Shown here piece after piece: positions 33,192 through 41,932 of a DNA stretch of 64,000 nt. The DNA comes from JAMDEO01 sp963775295 (GTDB lineage: Bacteria > Actinomycetota > Thermoleophilia > RBG-16-64-13). The stretch's first letter is position 1; each line of letters starts with the position of its first letter. A program made the position numbers and the translations under genes. The stretch is taken from contig CAVZIK010000006.1 of the NCBI GenBank assembly GCA_963775295.1, positions 248,001 through 312,000 on the forward strand, written 5' to 3'. The notes beneath the pieces are model-generated. The model was not told the origin of the DNA, did not search any database, and saw only the letters and a program-made list of their open reading frames with translations.

Positions 33192-35696
33192 TCACCCCTC
33201 CCACTTGCTCAGCTCGACCAGGCAAGAGTTCGGCGCCATGCCCGGCACGTTCTTGGACATCATCCGGCCCGGGGTAAGCAGATTGACGCAACCTCCCCTG
33301 TCCGTACTCCCGGCCTTTCCGGGCTCAAGCGGATCGTACCGCGACGCTCCTTCGTAGGAGTGCACCACACCCGGCCGCACTCTCTCCGTCACGTAGGCCC
33401 CCAGAAGGACCGAGGCCCGATCGTTGAAGAGCTTGACCACATCGCCGTGTTTGATGCCTCTCGCCTCTGCGTCCTGCGGATGGATGCGGCACACCTGATA
33501 GGCGTAGCCGTCAATAGTCATGCGGTGCTCAGGAATCTCCGACAGCCAGGGCACCCGAGTGTCATGTTGGGTGTGAAACGAGAAGCGCGGATGCGGAGAA
33601 ATGAGTTGAAGGGGGTATTTCTTCGCCAACTCGGACGTGTGGCCTTCCCAACTAGGGATGTATTTCGGCATCGGGGCCCGCTCGTCATCATCCGGGGTGT
33701 GCGCGAGAAGACTCTGAGAGACGAACTCCAGTTTGCCGCTGTATGTTGCGAGCTCGTTGGCCTTGTCGGTACCGCGTTTCGGGTTGCTCGTGTCCGGCGT
33801 GTCGCAGGCTCTGCCCTCGTTGAACCAACGAAGGGCGGGTGTCGGCTTGTAGTTCTCGATCTGCGGGACTACGAAATAGCCTTTCTTCTTGAACTCCTCG
33901 AAGTCCATATACTTGGGCATATCCGACCAGTCGTACATCTTCTTGATCCACTGGTCGAAGGTGTTGCCCTCGGTGAACTCTTCTTTGACGCCGAGTCTGT
34001 CGGCCAGTTCGACGAAAATCTCGTAGTCCTCCTTGGACTCGCCCACCGGTTCCACGCACTTCTGCTGGTACACGATGACACGGTGGCTGGCGCTCCCCGA
34101 CGCGTGCAGGGAGTAACCGCCGGAGCTGGCCCACTCGCTGATGTCGTTCCGCTCCAGGTTCGTGCAAGCCGGCAGGATGACGTCGGCCAGCTTGGTCTCT
34201 GTGCACCACCAGCAATCCTGGTTGACCACGAACTCCAATTTGGGACTCTGATACATGCGCACCCAGCGGTTCGTGTCGGTCATGGTGGCCAGGAACGCTC
34301 CGCCGTACCTGTAGAACATCTTGACTTCTGAGTGTTCGGGCAGCGGATAGGTGAACTCAGTGAAGTGTTGCTCAAGGGAATTGCCGCAGAAGCCCTCTCC
34401 CATCCAAGAGATGGGCGGACTGAGGATGGCTTCCGGTACAGTCAAGCGGTAAAGCCGCTGCTTGATGGGGTTGATGGCCGGCTTGTCGGCGATGAGGTTG
34501 AGGCCGCCCTGCGCGTAACCCGGGAATTCCAACGTATGGTTGTAGGGCGGCCCGTTGGCCGTTCCCCAGATACTCACTCCGGGCTTCCCCAGTCCCTGCA
34601 TGGCCTGCAGGAAGACGAGATGACGCGCGGATTCGGTCGCGTATGCCTGTCTGCAGGCACCGCCCTCGCCGCCCTTCGTGCCACCGGCAAGCGAGGTCTT
34701 ATGAGAGGCCCACTCCCGCGCGAGTGCGGTGATAGTGTGAGCCTCGACGCCGGTAATCTCCGCGGCCCAGCCGGGAGTCTTGGGTACACCGTCTTCCTCG
34801 CCTAGAACATACTTCTTGAACTCGTCGAACCCGAGCGTCCGATCTTCGATGAAATCCTTGTCGTAGGTTCCTTCTTTGAGCCAAACATAAGCGATCCCCA
34901 TGGCAAGAGCTGAGGTCGTGCCGGGCCGATAAGCGATCCACTTCTCGCCCACGTGGGCCGCGGTGTAGTTGTGGAAGGGATCGAGCACAATCGACTTCTT
35001 GCCCTGTTCGCGAAGCCACAGGCGCCAGATGGCGGAGTCGTTCCCTCCGTAGATGCCGTGCGTAGTGTCCGGGTCGTTACCCCATTGGATGAAGAGCTCG
35101 GTATCTCTGAGAGCGTCTTCCAACAAGTCGTAGTGTTCGGGATTGCCCAGCCTCCAGTAGAAACCGTAGGCGTGGGTCGCGCCCCAGTGCCAACCTTCCC
35201 AGCTGTCCGGGTTATCGAGGATGTCGGTGAACCCGATTAGGTTGAAGAATCGCGCCCAGGATGAAGAACGATAGCCGAGGTTGCCCCAGTTATGGTGCGA
35301 CGACGCCCTGGAAGTAATGGCTTCCGGACCGTACGTAGCGCGGATGCGCTTCATCTCGCCGGAGACCAGGTCGAGGGCTTCGTCCCACCCGATCCTCACA
35401 TATCCTGATTTGCCGCGGTTCTGCGGGTTCCGCTCCCCGTTTGGATCGAAATCCACCCTCTTCATAGGGTAGAGAATCCTCTCGTCGGAGTACACCCGCG
35501 CCCTCTCCACCAGGGAGAAAGGCGCTACGCAGGCTTTCCTCGGAGGGGTATACGCCTTACCGCCTACCTCGATCTTCCATGAGGGTGCGTCGGAGTCGTC
35601 GAACACCAGAGGCCGGACGCGCGTGATCTTGCCGTCCTCCACGTGGACCCGGATGGGTCCACCACCCGTGCAGCTTATAAAGGTCTGCTCTGCCAT
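33192..35696 (-). CDS. pyrogallol-phloroglucinol transhydroxylase-type molybdenum enzyme 2, large subunit
   Basis: 834 residues. Strong similarity by eye to Pelobacter acidigallici AthL along the whole length: DDSDAPSWKIEVGGKAYTPPRK, YPMKRVDFDPNGERNPQNRGK, SRASSHHNWGNLGYRSS, NPDSWEGWHWGATHAYGF, and CVNLLTPGRMMSKNVPGMAPNSCLVELSKWEG at the end. With a constant offset of ten residues all active-site residues known from the AthL structure are present: His134, Tyr142, Asp164, Ser165 (Mo ligand), Trp166 and Tyr394 in EFPGYAQGG. No N-terminal cluster and no Tat signal, as in AthL. The predicted reaction is hydroxyl transfer between phenols, such as pyrogallol to phloroglucinol or a close variant. 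Second gene of the operon that starts with the acyl-CoA dehydrogenase. Confidence 0.9.
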   Translation of the reverse strand: MAEQTFISCTGGGPIRVHVEDGKITRVRPLVFDDSDAPSWKIEVGGKAYTPPRKACVAPFSLVERARVYSDERILYPMKRVDFDPNGERNPQNRGKSGYVRIGWDEALDLVSGEMKRIRATYGPEAITSRASSHHNWGNLGYRSSSWARFFNLIGFTDILDNPDSWEGWHWGATHAYGFYWRLGNPEHYDLLEDALRDTELFIQWGNDPDTTHGIYGGNDSAIWRLWLREQGKKSIVLDPFHNYTAAHVGEKWIAYRPGTTSALAMGIAYVWLKEGTYDKDFIEDRTLGFDEFKKYVLGEEDGVPKTPGWAAEITGVEAHTITALAREWASHKTSLAGGTKGGEGGACRQAYATESARHLVFLQAMQGLGKPGVSIWGTANGPPYNHTLEFPGYAQGGLNLIADKPAINPIKQRLYRLTVPEAILSPPISWMGEGFCGNSLEQHFTEFTYPLPEHSEVKMFYRYGGAFLATMTDTNRWVRMYQSPKLEFVVNQDCWWCTETKLADVILPACTNLERNDISEWASSGGYSLHASGSASHRVIVYQQKCVEPVGESKEDYEIFVELADRLGVKEEFTEGNTFDQWIKKMYDWSDMPKYMDFEEFKKKGYFVVPQIENYKPTPALRWFNEGRACDTPDTSNPKRGTDKANELATYSGKLEFVSQSLLAHTPDDDERAPMPKYIPSWEGHTSELAKKYPLQLISPHPRFSFHTQHDTRVPWLSEIPEHRMTIDGYAYQVCRIHPQDAEARGIKHGDVVKLFNDRASVLLGAYVTERVRPGVVHSYEGASRYDPLEPGKAGSTDRGGCVNLLTPGRMMSKNVPGMAPNSCLVELSKWEG

Positions 35697-35754
35697 CCCC
35701 TGTCCTTCCTAGAGCGTACCTGTGTCGTTGGCCATCATCCTGTACGAGACACTT

Positions 35755-36975
35755 CTAGAGGGTCGGCGCTCCGTTGAGCAGAGCCATCTCGGTAGTCGCA
35801 AAACCGTGCAGGAAGCTGTAAACATCTCTCAAGTGCTTGCCGAACGGCACGTCGTCGTCCGTCGTGCCGTAACCGCCGAAGACGCCGCAGCCGATGTTCA
35901 CGGCGTTAACGCCGATCTGGTCGACAAAGGCCTTTACGAGCATGCCGCACTTCGGGTCGTAATCGAGCTTGGCATCAAAGGACCATGCGGACTTCCACAG
36001 GTATGCACGAGCCGCTTCGATCTGCATCTTCATCTCCGCGAGCTTCATCGCTACATGCTGATGTTGGATGATCGGCTTACCACCTTGCACGCGCTTCTTG
36101 GCGTAGTCCACCGCTTCCTCGTATATGGACCGGACGGTGCCGAGGTTGGCCGCGGCGCCGAGGAGACCGAATGGGGGCGGCACCCCCAGAGCGGTCTTGG
36201 ACCAGTCGAACTGCGGACCGCCCCACTCGCCCTCGGTGCCCCAAGCTTCCCCTTCCTTGCCGAGGAGGTTCTTAGCCGGGATGCGAGCGTCTTCGAAGAT
36301 CAACTCGGCGTTGGCCAGGAGTCGCCTGCCCAGCTTGTTGTGGAAACGCCCGATCCTGAAGCCGGGCGTGTCGGCCGGCATTAGGAAGCAACTCAGGTTC
36401 GTGGAGATGGGTCCCTTCCTGTCCGTACGTGCGTAAAGGAAGTAGAGCTTCGCTATGCCACCGCAGGAGATGTAGTGTTTAGTCCCGTTGATGACGTACT
36501 CATCGCCATCCCTGACAGCATAGGTCTGTATGGAGGCGCCGGGTTCGTCGTACAAGAAGTGCGAATCGGTGCCGGCGTCCGGCTCCGAGCGGGCAAGCCC
36601 CAGAAGGAACGTGTCGTCCTCCATGAACTTGGTGAGCCATTCGTCCCGAAGTTCCGGGGTCAGTTCCCCGATGAGCCTGGGGGATTCTGTGTAGCAGCCT
36701 CGAATCATGGTGGCGAAACCCTGGTCCGCTGCTCCCAGTTCCTCGAGGATGATTGCAAGCGTGGGGTAGTCAGCGCCAACACCCCCGAATTTCTCAGGAA
36801 TGGCGGCCGTACGCAGACCCAGATCGGACGCCTTCTTGAGCAGATCCCAGGGAACGCAGTCTTTGGGATCTTTCTTCGCGTCATACTCCATCGCTACGGG
36901 CTTGACTTCGTTTTCGGCAAAGTCCCGCACCATATCGCGGATCATTTCCTGCTCTTCAGTCAATCTGAAGTCCAT
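35755..36975 (-). CDS. acyl-CoA dehydrogenase family flavoprotein
   Basis: Start ATG 36975 (MDFRLTEEQEMIRDMVRDFAENEV), AAGGAGATG upstream; 406 residues. Domain order is the usual helical, beta and helical fold, with LLGLARSEPDAGTD in the FAD/substrate region. The catalytic Glu region, normally YEGT, reads SFLHGFATTEMALLNG, so the standard base is missing and either a shifted acid or another chemistry must be assumed. First gene of the transhydroxylase operon, downstream of LysR element A and a leader with two hairpins. Electrons would go to the ETF at 38340-40123, which is controlled by the matching element B. Confidence 0.88.
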   Translation of the reverse strand: MDFRLTEEQEMIRDMVRDFAENEVKPVAMEYDAKKDPKDCVPWDLLKKASDLGLRTAAIPEKFGGVGADYPTLAIILEELGAADQGFATMIRGCYTESPRLIGELTPELRDEWLTKFMEDDTFLLGLARSEPDAGTDSHFLYDEPGASIQTYAVRDGDEYVINGTKHYISCGGIAKLYFLYARTDRKGPISTNLSCFLMPADTPGFRIGRFHNKLGRRLLANAELIFEDARIPAKNLLGKEGEAWGTEGEWGGPQFDWSKTALGVPPPFGLLGAAANLGTVRSIYEEAVDYAKKRVQGGKPIIQHQHVAMKLAEMKMQIEAARAYLWKSAWSFDAKLDYDPKCGMLVKAFVDQIGVNAVNIGCGVFGGYGTTDDDVPFGKHLRDVYSFLHGFATTEMALLNGAPTL

Positions 36976-37021
36976 GCATCCATCTCCTTCTCGCGCCCCA
37001 GGATTGCTTACGACTCCCATA

Positions 37022-37071
37022 CCGGCGTCGGTAACGCCGGAAACCTCCCCGGCCGCCGTTCGTTCGGCCGG
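37022..37071 (-). promoter_or_regulatory. two hairpins in the 5' leader of the transhydroxylase operon
   Basis: CCGGCGT/ACGCCGG (37022-37040, 5-base loop) and CCGGCCG/CGGCCGG (37049-37071, 9-base loop). Both lie in the leader of about 125 nt between the predicted start point near 37100 and the ATG at 36975. They could affect mRNA stability or attenuation; no known riboswitch pattern was recognised. Confidence 0.4.
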
Positions 37072-37106
37072 CAAAACGACACCTCTCTCAGAGTACTTCT
37101 CGAAGC

Positions 37107-37175
37107 ATGATAGTTCGCGCTCGTGTCGCCGGAGGCACTTCAGCCCAACTTTTCATGAGTCGCTTGAAGTATGAC
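37107..37175 (-). promoter_or_regulatory. LysR element A plus -10 of the acyl-CoA dehydrogenase/transhydroxylase operon
   Basis: The 29-bp element at 37147-37175 (plus-strand text begins AACTTTTCATGAGTCGC) matches element B at 25 of 29 positions. On the coding strand it is followed after 34 nt by TATCAT (37112-37107). No -35 consensus is present, and the element would be centred near -62, the usual recognition-site position for LysR activators. The rest of the 320-bp gap 36976-37295 holds only the leader hairpins. Confidence 0.75.
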
Positions 37176-37295
37176 GCCAGCGTATAGCCGAGAGGCGTGC
37201 GTGGTCTCGGCTCAACTGCGCTTTGCGGCCAGGTCGCTCGGGGACCGCGCAGGACTCCCTTACATTCTGGAGACGGCCCTGGCTCTCTCAGCACT

Positions 37296-38195
37296 CTAAA
37301 GCTGGCCGATCCCGCCTCGTACGGGCACGCTCGCTCGTATGTGCACCATCAGAGCGCGCGCCGCTGCAGGCAACGGTCGGTCGCGTGGGTAGATGAGGTT
37401 GAGGTCGCGGTACAGAGGCTTCTCGAAGGGAATAGCGACCAAGCCTTCCAGAGCTTCTGGAGAACACAGCATGCTCGGCATGGGCGCCAGCCCGTAGCCC
37501 CTCCTTACGAGGGCCTTCGTTAGCTCCGGGTAGTTGGCGCGGTACGAGAACTTCGTCTCGTGACCGGCCCGTCGCAACGCGTCGGCGTATATGTTGCTCA
37601 CGTTGAGCGTTGCACGCGGAAGCAGAATAGATTCTCCGGCCAACGAACCGAACGGGATGGCCGGCAACGCGGCAAGCCGATGATTCCGAGGCACGACTAG
37701 AAGAATCTCCTCCGTGAGCAAGAACTGGGCCCCTGCTCGGACGGACCCCCAAAGGGTCATGACCGCGAAGTCCAGTTCGCCCCTGACGACCGCCTCTTCG
37801 AGTTCGACGTCGTCGTTCTCGACGATGTCCACATCTACATTGGGATATGCTGCTTGAAACGACACTAAGACCGGAAGCAACAAGCGTGCCATCACACTGG
37901 GAACCGCTCCAAATCGCACGGCGCTCGGACCGGCACCCGTCTGCTCCCGGATGAGACTGATGGCGTCCTCAGTGCGGGTGATAATCGCCTGTGCAAGAGG
38001 CAGCAACAATTGCCCAGCCATGGTGCACTCTACGTGGCGGCCGTAGCGCTCGAACAGTCTGGTGCCGAGCTCGCCCTCTAAGCGGGCGATCTGCCGGCTA
38101 AGGGTCGGCTGGGTGGAGTGCGTCGCGCGCGCGGCCCGGCTGAAGCTCCGAGCCTCGGCAACCGCCACGAACGACTTGAACAAATCGAGTTCCAT
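37296..38195 (-). CDS. LysR-type transcriptional regulator
   Basis: 299 residues. The N-terminal winged helix is MELDLFKSFVAVAEARSFSRAARATHSTQPTLSRQIARLEGELGTRLFERYGRHV (1-55). A linker helix and a two-lobed effector domain follow (AVRFGAVPSVMARLLLPVLVSFQAAYPNVDVDIVENDDVELEEAVVRGELDFAV). It sits between two operons, and copies of the same 29-bp element flank it: A beyond its 3' end and B 12 bp upstream of its start codon, where autoregulation is expected. The effector could be a phenolic acid or a ring-reduction product, but the sequence does not say. Confidence 0.94.
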   Translation of the reverse strand: MELDLFKSFVAVAEARSFSRAARATHSTQPTLSRQIARLEGELGTRLFERYGRHVECTMAGQLLLPLAQAIITRTEDAISLIREQTGAGPSAVRFGAVPSVMARLLLPVLVSFQAAYPNVDVDIVENDDVELEEAVVRGELDFAVMTLWGSVRAGAQFLLTEEILLVVPRNHRLAALPAIPFGSLAGESILLPRATLNVSNIYADALRRAGHETKFSYRANYPELTKALVRRGYGLAPMPSMLCSPEALEGLVAIPFEKPLYRDLNLIYPRDRPLPAAARALMVHIRASVPVRGGIGQL

Positions 38196-38207
38196 CTATA
38201 CGACATG

Positions 38208-38277
38208 GTAATACTTTAGGCGACCCATGAAAAGTTCTGGCGAAAGAGTCTCCCTCCGGACGCGCGCGGACTATCAT
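38208..38277 (+). promoter_or_regulatory. LysR element B plus -10 of the etfBA operon
   Basis: The 29-bp element (38208-38236, GTAATACTTTAGGCGACCCA then TGAAAAGTT) is followed after 35 nt by TATCAT (38272-38277). It begins 12 bp upstream of the lysR start codon, so one site can activate etfB and repress lysR, the classical divergent LysR layout. It matches A and C at 25 of 29 positions each. Confidence 0.8.
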
Positions 38278-38339
38278 GTATCCTGCTCGGAGCCCCGGGT
38301 CAAAGGACGGGGTGTCGCCTCACAAAGGAATGGAAGACT

Positions 38340-39116
38340 ATGAATATCGCGGTGTGCGTGAAGCAGGTGATCGACACGGAGGCCGAGCCGAAACTGGATC
38401 CCAGTTCTTGGCGTCTCGATCGAAGCGGTACCTGCATCCTTAATCCGTACGACGAATACGCAGTCGAGGAAGCGCTGCGGATCAAAGAGGCTCACGGTGG
38501 GGACGTGGTCGTGGTCTGCATGGGACCGGAAAATGCGACCGACGCGGTGCGCAAGGCCCTCGCGATGGGCGCCGACACTGCGGTCCTCGTAACGGATCCC
38601 GCTCTGGCCGGGTCGGACGCGCAGGGAACCGCCTATGTGCTGGCCGAAGCTCTCAAGGGTCTCGAGTGGGACCTCGTGCTCTTTGGGGTCCGCTCCACCG
38701 ACGGTGAGACGGGCGTCGTGCCCGGAGCGGTAGCCGAGCGTCTCGGTGTGCCCCTCCTGTCGGCGCTGGCAAAAGTCGACATTCAGGGTTCCACGCTCAC
38801 GGTGAATCGGGAGACCGACCAGGGCTACATTAGCTACGAATGCCCTGCGAAGGCAGTCCTTTCCGTGATCAAGGGGATCAACGAGCCTCGTTATCCGTCG
38901 ATGAAAGGCATCATGGGCGCCAAGAAGAAACCGCTGGACGTCAAGGATGTAAGCGCTCTTTCCCTCGATGCAAGCCAGGTTGGCCTGTCCGGGGCGAAGA
39001 CCCGAGTGCTCTCGGCGCGTTCTCCTGAGCCGCGCAAGGCCGGCGTTAAGGTGGAGGACGATGGTTCCGGCGCTGAGAAGATAGCCGATTTCCTGACGAC
39101 CGCGAAGCTCGTTTAG
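38340..39116 (+). CDS. etfB: electron transfer flavoprotein beta subunit
   Basis: 258 residues of the EtfB/FixA family; with EtfA it carries electrons from dehydrogenases to ETF-quinone oxidoreductase. Typical segments are MNIAVCVKQVIDTEAEPKLD, LNPYDEYAVEEALRIKEAHGGDVVVVCMGP, FGVRSTDGETGVVPGAVAERLGVPLLS and the recognition loop with CPAKAVLSVIKGINEPRYPSMKGIMGAKKKPLD. The TDGETG loop and NPYDEYAVEEAL motif are shared with two-FAD, possibly bifurcating, ETFs. ATG 38340 follows AAAGGAATGG. First gene of the LysR-element B operon. Confidence 0.95.
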   Translation: MNIAVCVKQVIDTEAEPKLDPSSWRLDRSGTCILNPYDEYAVEEALRIKEAHGGDVVVVCMGPENATDAVRKALAMGADTAVLVTDPALAGSDAQGTAYVLAEALKGLEWDLVLFGVRSTDGETGVVPGAVAERLGVPLLSALAKVDIQGSTLTVNRETDQGYISYECPAKAVLSVIKGINEPRYPSMKGIMGAKKKPLDVKDVSALSLDASQVGLSGAKTRVLSARSPEPRKAGVKVEDDGSGAEKIADFLTTAKLV

Positions 39117-39133
39117 GCTGGGGGGAAAGAACC

Positions 39134-40123
39134 ATGAATGATAAGAAAGGTATTCTCGTCGTAGCCGAGCCCAAGAACGGCAAGCTTGCCAATGTGACGC
39201 TGGAAAGCATCACGCGAGCCCGCGCTTTGACCGACGCTCTCGGCGGCCCGGTGAGCGTCGTCGTCATGGCGGCGGAAGCTGGCCCGCTGGTGGAACAGGC
39301 GGCGCGTTACGGTGCCGACCGTGTCTACACGGTCGAGAGTCCTGAACTCGCCGTTTTCCGGCCCGGTCCGTTCACGGACGCAGCGGTTGCCGCCGTCCGG
39401 GCCGCGGATCCCGCCGTTGTCCTCTGTTCCGGCTCGCCCGACGGGAGAGACGTAGCCGCCGGCTGCACGGCCAGGCTTGGTTTGGGCCTCTTGGTGGACA
39501 TCACCGGGCTGGAGGCTCACGACGGACGCGCGATCACCAGCCATCCCTGCTTCGGCGGGGGCGTGATCGTTGAGAAGGAAGCCACCACCAGTCCCATGGT
39601 CGCGACGGTTCGGCCCAACGTCTTCGCGCGCGAAGAATCTCCAGTGACGACGGAAGTGATCGCGTTGCCGGTGGAATTCAGTGCTAGCGGCCTGCTGGCG
39701 AGAGTGCTCGACGTCGTCTGCGAGAATGCCGGCATCATCAGCCTGGAGGAGGCCTCGATCGTCGTGGCCGGAGGTCGGGGAGTTGGCAGTGCCGAAAACT
39801 TCGACCTCATCGAAGCTTTGGCCGGCGAACTGGGCGCAGCAGTCGCCGCCAGCAGGGCGGTTGTGGACGCCGGGTGGAAACATCACCAGTTCCAGGTGGG
39901 ACAAACGGGAAAGACCGTTTCGCCCAAGCTCTACATCGCCTGTGGCATCGCGGGGTCCATCCAGCATCGGGCGGGCATGCAGACATCGGACTGCATCGTA
40001 GCCATCAACAAAGATCCCGACGCGCCCATCTTTGCGATAGCGGACTACGGCGTCGTGGGCGACCTGCTTACCGTGGTGCCCGCGTTGACAGAGGAGATGC
40101 GTCGCCGCAAAGCCGGGTCTTGA
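39134..40123 (+). CDS. etfA: electron transfer flavoprotein alpha subunit
   Basis: 329 residues of the EtfA/FixB family. The C-terminal FAD domain carries GRGVGSAENFDLIEALAGELGAAVAASRAVVDAGWKHHQFQVGQTGKTVSPKLYIACGIAGSIQHRAGMQTSDCIVAINKDPDAPIFAIADYGVVGDL, which is diagnostic. Start ATG 39134 after GGGGGGAAAG. Follows etfB by 17 bp and precedes the ETF-quinone oxidoreductase by 62 bp. Confidence 0.96.
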   Translation: MNDKKGILVVAEPKNGKLANVTLESITRARALTDALGGPVSVVVMAAEAGPLVEQAARYGADRVYTVESPELAVFRPGPFTDAAVAAVRAADPAVVLCSGSPDGRDVAAGCTARLGLGLLVDITGLEAHDGRAITSHPCFGGGVIVEKEATTSPMVATVRPNVFAREESPVTTEVIALPVEFSASGLLARVLDVVCENAGIISLEEASIVVAGGRGVGSAENFDLIEALAGELGAAVAASRAVVDAGWKHHQFQVGQTGKTVSPKLYIACGIAGSIQHRAGMQTSDCIVAINKDPDAPIFAIADYGVVGDLLTVVPALTEEMRRRKAGS

Positions 40124-40185
40124 ATCGCCAAGCGGCCCGATTTGTAGGGGAATAACGGCCTTCACCAAGCTGCGAGGATGCAACG

Positions 40186-41877
40186 ATGACTGAAGAAAGA
40201 GATGTCCTTGACGTTGACGTCCTTTACGTCGGCGGTGGTATCGCCTCTTTGAGCAGCGCTCTCCATCTTACGAATCTCGTCAAGGCTCACAACAGCAAGC
40301 CCGACGTCAAGAAGCTAGACGAACTGACAATAGCCGTGATCGACAAGGGCTTTGCTCCCGGCGCTCACGGCATCTCTGGGGCGGTGATGGATCCGACGCC
40401 CCTCAGGGAATTGATGCCCGGGTTTTTGGAAAAAGGGGCACCTCTGGAGGGGGAGGTGAAGAAGGAGTCCATCTACTTCCTCACAAAGAAGGGGAAGATC
40501 AAGGCCCCCTTTACTCCGCCGCCGCTGAACAATCATGGGAACTACGTGGTTTCGATGTCCAGGCTGAATCAGTGGATGGCCGGACTCGTGGAGGAGAACG
40601 GGGTCGATCTGTTCTGGGGCTTCCCGGGGGTAGAGGTGCTTTATGATGAGAACACGGTCGTCGGCGTAAGAACGGGCGACAAGGGCATCGATGCCAACGG
40701 CGACAAGAAGCCCAACTTCGAGCCCGGGGCGGACATCCATGCGCGGGTGACAGTGTTCGGCGAGGGCTCGAGGGGCAATCTGACCAAGGACCTCATCGCT
40801 CATTTCAAACTCGACGAGGGTCGAAACCCGCCAGCCTTCGAGGTCGGGGTCAAAGAGGTGTGGGAACTTCCGGAGGCGAGGCTTGAGCCCGGCGAAGTCA
40901 TCCACAGTTTGGGCTACCCTCTTAAGGGTGACGCCTTCGGCGGTGGCTTCGTCTACGGCATGAAAGACAACATGGTCTCCGTCGGAGAACTGGTCAGCCT
41001 CGACTATTCTGATCCTTTTCTGGACCCGCACAGGGAGTTCCAGAAGTTCAAGCTCCACCCCCTGGTGAGCGCACTGCTCAGCGGAGGGAAGCTTGTCCAA
41101 TACGGCGCGAAGACCGTTCCAGTGGGTGGGCTCTTCTCTATCCCCCAACTGGCGTTTCCCGGGGGCGTGATCATCGGTGATGGGGGCAATCTCTTCAACA
41201 GCCAGAAGATAAAGGGCATCGACATCGCCATGCGCTCTGGGATGCTGGCTGCGCAGACGATCGTTGAGGGCCTGGTCGCGGACGACCTCTCCGAAACCAG
41301 GCTGGCCGGTTACATGAGAGCTGTGGCTGAAAGCAAAGAAGTAAAGGAACTGCACAAGGTCCGCAACTTCCACCAAGCCATGGCCAAGGGCCTATATCGT
41401 GGCATGATGAAGGCCGCGGCTCAATACTTGTTTGGTGGGAGAGTGATCAAGGACAGGCTTGCATCTACACCCGATCACCTTCATATGAGCAAGATCGTCG
41501 ACAAGTACGGCACAAGAAATCCATCGGGCGACGCGATCGGTGACCTCGGCTACGATGGAAAGCTCACCTTCGACAAAGAGACGGACGTCTACTACTCGGG
41601 GGCGACACATGAGGAAGCCCAACCGTCTCATCTCAAAGTCCTGGATCTAGATATCTGCTATGGCCGGTGTTCAGAGTACTTCGGCAACCCTTGCTCACGG
41701 TTCTGTCCGGCAGGCGTCTACGAGATGACCGTCGATGAATCCACCGGAAAGAAGACGCTCAAGGTCAACTTCTCGAACTGTGTCCACTGCAAGACGTGCG
41801 ACATTAAGGATCCATTCGAGAACATCCAATGGGTTCCCCCGGAAGGAGAAGGAGGCCCCAAGTACACGGTGATGTAG
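40186..41877 (+). CDS. ETF-quinone oxidoreductase (FixC-FixX type)
   Basis: 563 residues. The N-terminal FAD-binding motif is VDVLYVGGGIASLSSALHL (about 10-28). The middle carries the ETF-QO/FixC substrate domain (GAHGISGAVMDPTPLRELMP; GGVIIGDGGNLFNSQKIKGIDIAMRSGMLAAQ). The C-terminal ferredoxin part, from about residue 485, has CSRFCPAGVYEM and NCVHCKTCDIKDPFENIQWVPPEGEGGPKY, the single [4Fe-4S] of ETF-QO/FixX. It passes ETF electrons to membrane quinone. Whether the set works as plain ETF/ETF-QO or as a bifurcating FixABCX-like complex cannot be settled from the sequence. Confidence 0.92.
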   Translation: MTEERDVLDVDVLYVGGGIASLSSALHLTNLVKAHNSKPDVKKLDELTIAVIDKGFAPGAHGISGAVMDPTPLRELMPGFLEKGAPLEGEVKKESIYFLTKKGKIKAPFTPPPLNNHGNYVVSMSRLNQWMAGLVEENGVDLFWGFPGVEVLYDENTVVGVRTGDKGIDANGDKKPNFEPGADIHARVTVFGEGSRGNLTKDLIAHFKLDEGRNPPAFEVGVKEVWELPEARLEPGEVIHSLGYPLKGDAFGGGFVYGMKDNMVSVGELVSLDYSDPFLDPHREFQKFKLHPLVSALLSGGKLVQYGAKTVPVGGLFSIPQLAFPGGVIIGDGGNLFNSQKIKGIDIAMRSGMLAAQTIVEGLVADDLSETRLAGYMRAVAESKEVKELHKVRNFHQAMAKGLYRGMMKAAAQYLFGGRVIKDRLASTPDHLHMSKIVDKYGTRNPSGDAIGDLGYDGKLTFDKETDVYYSGATHEEAQPSHLKVLDLDICYGRCSEYFGNPCSRFCPAGVYEMTVDESTGKKTLKVNFSNCVHCKTCDIKDPFENIQWVPPEGEGGPKYTVM

Positions 41878-41932
41878 CACGATGGTTTGGAATTTGAAGA
41901 CCCCCGCGGATGTGACAAACAGGAGGATCGCA

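Noticed and set aside
30275..34331. Long open frames antisense to the two transhydroxylase large subunits (30275-32299 and 32415-34331, plus strand)
   Set aside because: Their translations are Val/Gly/Leu/His-rich, with no family resemblance, and mirror the codon structure of strongly conserved genes on the opposite strand.
36976..37295. A 68-codon minus-strand frame between the acyl-CoA dehydrogenase and lysR (37088-37294)
   Set aside because: No ribosome site or family similarity, and it runs across regulatory element A.
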